The notes below the pieces were generated by a model. The model was given only the letters and a program-made list of their open reading frames with translations. It was not told where the DNA came from and did not search any database. A stretch of 64,000 nt of DNA from Saccharospirillum sp039982735 (lineage in GTDB: Bacteria > Pseudomonadota > Gammaproteobacteria > Pseudomonadales > Natronospirillaceae), in assembly GCF_039982735.1 (NCBI RefSeq), contig NZ_JBDWXV010000011.1:434001-498000 (forward strand), in the 5' to 3' direction. This document shows, piece after piece, positions 60,441 through 64,000 of the stretch. A program made the translations under genes and the position numbers. How positions within the stretch are numbered: position 1 is the first letter of the stretch; each line of letters opens with the position of its first letter.

Positions 60441-62096
60441 ATGAGTACAGCCACATCTAAGGAAGCGATCAAGACCGAGCTTGAAGCCACGCTGCAGCAA
60501 GCGCAGTCTGCACTTGAGAGTTTTAGCTCGGACACGAGCGATCTGGTGCAATTACAACAATCACAGGATCTGATTGGACAAATGCGGGGCATCTTCCAGG
60601 TTTTGGAAGAAGAGGGCGCCATCGCCCTGTGCGACGAGTTTAATGCGCTGATTAACGCCATTCCCACCGGCGATGCAGTCGATAGTGACGATGTGCGCGT
60701 CAAACTGGACGCCATGAGCGGCGGACTGGTAGTTCTGAGCCGTTATCTGGAGTTTTTGAGCCTCGGCCAGAAAGCCATACCTGCGGTACTGTTGCCCACC
60801 ATCAATCAGCTTCGGCGGGCCCGGGGTGTGACTTTGCTGGGAGAAGGGCACTTCTTTCAGTTCTCGTTCAAACCCGGCAAGCCGGCAGACAACAAAGTCT
60901 TCGAGTTTTCACCTCAGAAAGTTCGTCAGCTCAAGAAATTTCGCCATATGTACCAGGCCGGTTTGTTGCACCTGTTGCGGGGCGAGCGCACCATGGGTGC
61001 CTTCAAATATATGGGTCTCGCATTAAACCGGATTGATCAACTGCTGGCCAACGCTCCCTGCGCGCCGCTGTGGTGGGTCGCTTCGGGCGCACTGGAGTCG
61101 ATGGCCAACCGCAGTGCACTGATGACCGGGCCTCGCAAGATGCTGTTTGCCCAGCTCGATCGCCATCTGAAAGACCTGATCAGCCACGCCCCCAAATCGC
61201 TGAGCAAACAACCTTCGCTCGCGCTGATGAAAGAATTTCTGTTTCTGCTCGCCATGAATCCGGCCGAAAGCCTCAGGGCGCGCCAAGTCGCCAAGTTTTA
61301 CAAGCTGCCCACCCTGGGGCAGAGCGATGACATGCTCGAAGAACAGCGGCAAATCCTGTTCAGTCCCGGCCGCAGTGTCCTGTCGAGTGTATCCGACGCC
61401 CTGAAAGAGGACATATCGGTCATCAAGGATACGGTTGATCAGGCGGCGCGCGGTGATAGCGGCTTTTCAGCGCGCACCTTGCAGGAGCGCATGACCAAGG
61501 TGGCCGATGTGTACGTTATGCTGGGCCTGCAAAGCCCGGCAAATGTGCTGAAACAGCAAGCGAAGGTGATCGCAGGCTGGGCCGACAACGCGGCCCCCTC
61601 CAACGAGCAGTTGCTGACCATAGCCGATGCGGTTTTGTACGCAGAAAGCGCTTTGTCACGCATTTTGCAGGGTCAGCGCCAGCTGGAAGGCAGTGGCGAC
61701 AACAAGGCCGCGCTGGCGCAGTTGCACGATGCCCGGGTTGTCCTGATCGATGAAGCAGAGGCCGGCCTGGCCCTGGCCAAAAGGGCCATTACAGCGTATA
61801 TGGACTCCCAGGGTGACCGACTGCATTTGTCGAATGTGGTGCCTACGCTCCATGGCGTAAAAGGGGCTTTTGTCTTCCTGAACAGCACTACCGCTGCCAA
61901 CCTGATTCAGCGTGCCATTAACTACATCAGCCGGGATCTTGAAGAATCCGGCACTATGGTCGATCCGGGGCAGCTGGAGTCACTGGCTGATGCCTTGTCG
62001 AGTCTGGAGTTCTTCCTCGAGGGCTTGCTCAGCGATTCGGCCAATGAAGACATCCTGAAGCTCGCCAAACACAGCCTGGCTGCGCTGGCGGTGTAA
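60441..62096 (+). CDS. fimL: FimL-like protein (ChpA N-terminal homologue)
   Basis: The 551-residue protein resembles FimL of Pseudomonas (561 residues), which is related to the N-terminal Hpt region of the chemotaxis kinase ChpA. Seen are repeated helical bundles, LQQSQDLIGQMRGIFQVLEEEGAIALCDEF near the start, GAFKYMGLALNRIDQL and a late VVPTLHGVKGAFVFLNST. The last resembles an Hpt motif with a His (LHGVKGAF). FimL affects type IV pilus assembly and cAMP through CyaB. No pil or chp genes lie beside it. Identification is by overall pattern. Confidence 0.75.
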   Translation: MSTATSKEAIKTELEATLQQAQSALESFSSDTSDLVQLQQSQDLIGQMRGIFQVLEEEGAIALCDEFNALINAIPTGDAVDSDDVRVKLDAMSGGLVVLSRYLEFLSLGQKAIPAVLLPTINQLRRARGVTLLGEGHFFQFSFKPGKPADNKVFEFSPQKVRQLKKFRHMYQAGLLHLLRGERTMGAFKYMGLALNRIDQLLANAPCAPLWWVASGALESMANRSALMTGPRKMLFAQLDRHLKDLISHAPKSLSKQPSLALMKEFLFLLAMNPAESLRARQVAKFYKLPTLGQSDDMLEEQRQILFSPGRSVLSSVSDALKEDISVIKDTVDQAARGDSGFSARTLQERMTKVADVYVMLGLQSPANVLKQQAKVIAGWADNAAPSNEQLLTIADAVLYAESALSRILQGQRQLEGSGDNKAALAQLHDARVVLIDEAEAGLALAKRAITAYMDSQGDRLHLSNVVPTLHGVKGAFVFLNSTTAANLIQRAINYISRDLEESGTMVDPGQLESLADALSSLEFFLEGLLSDSANEDILKLAKHSLAALAV

Positions 62097-62105
62097 TCCA
62101 ATACC

Positions 62106-62762
62106 ATGAAACTGATGACGCAATGGCCACTGTTTGCAGTGCTGGTGCTGCCCGGCCTGGTACTGGCTTACATTGCCTTGCGTCTGCTACTGCGCCGTGG
62201 CTGGGTACGGGGCTTTGTTCGAGGCACCCTGGGCGTCGCCTGTCTGGTCGGCCTGGTCATCATCGGCCTCTTTATTGTTGATCTGGCGGCTTATCGCGCC
62301 TTTACCCGGGAAATGATCATTGCAACCCTGTCGTTCAGTCAGCAGGGCGAACAGATCTATGAGGTCAATCTGGAGACCAATCAGGACCAGCAACAGCGCA
62401 CCCTGGTGTTGAATGGCGATGAATGGCAGCTGGATGCCAGAGTGCTTACCTGGTCAGGGCCGCTGGTGGTGCTGGGTATGGAACCGGTTTATCGGCTGGA
62501 CCGGATCAGCGGGCGTTATCAGACCGTTGAACGGGAATTGAACGCGCCTAGAACCATTATCGATTTGCGTGCGGATGCGCTCTGGTCGGCGAGTGAGGTC
62601 AGCGATTGGTTGCCCTGGGTCAACGCACGGTTTGGCAGCAGTGTGTATCTGCCCATGGTTGATAACGGCTTGTTTGAAGTTGTGCTGGGTGCTCAGGGGC
62701 TGGTCGCAAGACCGGTCAATGAACCGGCTCGCGACGCGCTGGGGGAGTGGTTTTCTGACTGA
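62106..62762 (+). CDS. Conserved membrane protein of unknown function
   Basis: I do not recognise a family with confidence. The 218-residue protein has two N-terminal membrane helices (about residues 8-29 and 40-62), then a soluble C-terminal domain of about 150 residues rich in beta structure (EQIYEVNLETNQDQQQ, LVLNGDEWQLDARVLTW, EPVYRLDRISGRYQ). It lies 9 bases after the fimL-like gene and is probably read with it. The soluble part is likely to face the periplasm. Confidence 0.7.
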   Translation: MKLMTQWPLFAVLVLPGLVLAYIALRLLLRRGWVRGFVRGTLGVACLVGLVIIGLFIVDLAAYRAFTREMIIATLSFSQQGEQIYEVNLETNQDQQQRTLVLNGDEWQLDARVLTWSGPLVVLGMEPVYRLDRISGRYQTVERELNAPRTIIDLRADALWSASEVSDWLPWVNARFGSSVYLPMVDNGLFEVVLGAQGLVARPVNEPARDALGEWFSD

Positions 62763-62783
62763 GCACCACTGTATTGCGCTGAA

Positions 62784-63098
62784 TTACAGAGAAAACAGAT
62801 CCGACAGACGGGTTGCCAGCATCATGTCGCCTTCGGTACGCAACCGACCTGCCATAAAAGCCTGCATGCCATTCAAATCGCCTGAAACGATTTCTTTCAA
62901 CGTATCTTCATCCATGATCAGGGTGACCGATGGGTCTTCATGTTCGCCGGATACCAGCTTGCACTGGCTGTCTTTCACGATCAGGTGATAGGTCTCGCTG
63001 TCGTCGATGTTGAATTGAAACACAACATCCAGGCCCGAGGCGGCGTCAGCGTTGAATTGAGACTCAATGTTGTTGAACATGTCTGCGGTCGAAGCCAT
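62784..63098 (-). CDS. SCP2 sterol-binding domain protein
   Basis: The 104-residue protein is a single SCP2-like lipid-binding domain: VVFQFNIDDSETYHLIVKD, DPSVTLIMDEDTLKEIVSG and MQAFMAGRLRTEGDMMLATRL. Such small proteins bind fatty acids or other hydrophobic molecules. The ATG at 63098 follows GGAGAG; the longer in-frame start at 63170 is not needed. It is convergent with the unknown membrane gene and divergent from sohB. Confidence 0.88.
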   Translation of the reverse strand: MASTADMFNNIESQFNADAASGLDVVFQFNIDDSETYHLIVKDSQCKLVSGEHEDPSVTLIMDEDTLKEIVSGDLNGMQAFMAGRLRTEGDMMLATRLSDLFSL

Positions 63099-63215
63099 GG
63101 TTTGCTCTCCGTTAAGGGGTGGCTGAATAGTCAGTGCCTGGATTGTAGAGAGCTGATGGTTCAAAATCAAACGATTGTTTGAAACGTAAGTTTAACTGAT
63201 GAAAAGGAGAGAATT

Positions 63216-64000
63216 GTGTGGGCTGAATACGGTGCATTTGTATTAAAAACCATCACCCTGGTCGTTATTCTGGTGATTGGGCTGATCGCGGTAGCTCGCG
63301 CATCGCAGGGAAATAGCGGTGGATCCAAAAAATCCGGAGGGCGGTTGCAGGTCGAAAAACTTAACGATCGCCTGGCTACAGGCGCCGATCGGGTTCGACA
63401 GGTGGTCATGTCAAAGAAAGCCTACAAGGCACACCAGAAAGCTCAAAAGGCCGACCAGAAAGCCGCTACCGGGAAGGCGACCGATCAGGTCTGGGTGCTG
63501 CGTTTCAAAGGCGATATGCAGGCGTCTCAGGTAGACAGTTTGCGCCGAGAAGTCACGGCGATTATTCAGGTAGCCAGTGCCAGTGATGAGGTGGTGGTGG
63601 TGCTCGAAAGCCCGGGGGGTGCCGTATCCGGTTACGGCCTGGCGGCTTCGCAGCTGGTGCGGCTGAAAGACGCCGGGTTGTCACTGACGGTGTGTGTCGA
63701 CAAAGTGGCTGCCAGCGGCGGTTACATGATGGCGTGTATCGCAGACCGGATCATAGCGGCTCCCTTTGCGGTGGTCGGCTCCATCGGTGTGCTGGCGCAG
63801 GTGCCTAATATTCATAAACTGTTGCAAAGACATCAGGTGGATGTGGACGTGTTGACGGCGGGTAAACACAAGGCGCCGATGACACTGATGGGTGAAAAAA
63901 CGGAAGAGGGTCGTCAGAAACTGCTGGACGACCTCAAGGCCATACATGAGCGCTTCAAAGAGCTGGTCGGGCGTTACCGTCCGCAGCTGGATCTGGCCGC
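63216..64000 (+). CDS. sohB: Inner-membrane peptidase SohB, N-terminal part
   Basis: This gene runs off the right edge; 261 residues are visible. It begins with GTG at 63216 after AAGGAGA. It has an N-terminal membrane helix (LKTITLVVILVIGLIAVA), a charged linker, and an S49/ClpP-like protease domain with the nucleophile Ser in KVAASGGYMMA and the catalytic Lys region in TAGKHKAPMTL. SohB is a periplasmic-side serine protease related to signal peptide peptidase SppA. The GSIGVLAQVPN loop is also conserved. Confidence 0.92.
   Translation, partial: MWAEYGAFVLKTITLVVILVIGLIAVARASQGNSGGSKKSGGRLQVEKLNDRLATGADRVRQVVMSKKAYKAHQKAQKADQKAATGKATDQVWVLRFKGDMQASQVDSLRREVTAIIQVASASDEVVVVLESPGGAVSGYGLAASQLVRLKDAGLSLTVCVDKVAASGGYMMACIADRIIAAPFAVVGSIGVLAQVPNIHKLLQRHQVDVDVLTAGKHKAPMTLMGEKTEEGRQKLLDDLKAIHERFKELVGRYRPQLDLA

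Noticed and set aside
1..64000. CRISPR arrays, insertion sequences, prophage, rRNA genes and a dif-like site
   Set aside because: No regularly spaced repeats, transposase or integrase motifs, phage structural genes, rRNA sequence or recognisable XerCD site were seen on reading through the window.

Overview
The window reads as chromosomal DNA of a free-living, motile, probably marine or halotolerant gammaproteobacterium of the Pseudomonadales/Oceanospirillales type. Three things suggest this: the polar-flagellum gene order flhF-fleN-fliA-cheYZAB-motCD-parC-parP-cheW, a complete Na+-translocating NADH:quinone reductase operon with NhaB, and an HsbR/HsbA-type regulatory pair. The genus cannot be fixed from the sequence. 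Gene density is high. I see no insertion sequence, prophage, CRISPR array or rRNA.

Layout. 1-13084: flagellar and chemotaxis block (truncated flhF, fleN, fliA, cheY, cheZ, cheA, cheB, stator genes motC/motD, polar-array genes parC/parP, cheW, DUF2802) ending in mlaA. A FliA-type promoter lies before cheY. 13110-15240: PilZ protein, then a response-regulator/PP2C phosphatase and a STAS partner. 15332-24032: housekeeping genes (gpsA, sixA, two alpha/beta hydrolases, prmB, aroC, a CDF transporter, trmH) with one unusual gene, a stand-alone Hen1-type RNA methyltransferase. 24138-30661: lipid and redox genes (large ketosynthase, GlxA/AraC regulator, WrbA, ArsC-like protein, acetyltransferase, fatty acid desaturase).

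30938-39302 is the most unusual stretch. It is headed by a consensus CRP site and encodes a di-haem DUF1592/DUF1588-like lipoprotein, a Tat-exported DUF1501 protein, a DUF4266 mini-lipoprotein ending in a Cys-Gly-Cys tail, a DUF3570 outer-membrane-like barrel, a divergent ApbE homologue without a signal peptide, and a full-length DsbD. All lie on one strand. The first two genes look AT-richer than their surroundings. I read the cluster as an uncharacterised envelope redox or cofactor system.

39420-46341: exonuclease, bolA, UPF0149, tRNA-Arg(CCT), a thioinosine phosphorylase, and csiV/mfd on the minus strand. 46680-55329: nqrABCDEF-apbE-nqrM and then sthA, a respiratory sodium pump with its flavin transferase and maturation factor, followed by a transhydrogenase. 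55394-60055 (minus): a Tus-like replication-terminator protein, tal, dusA and nhaB. The Tus homologue and two weak Ter-like motifs raise the possibility that the window lies near the replication terminus. 60441-64000: fimL-like gene, an unknown membrane protein, an SCP2 protein and the start of sohB, cut by the window edge.
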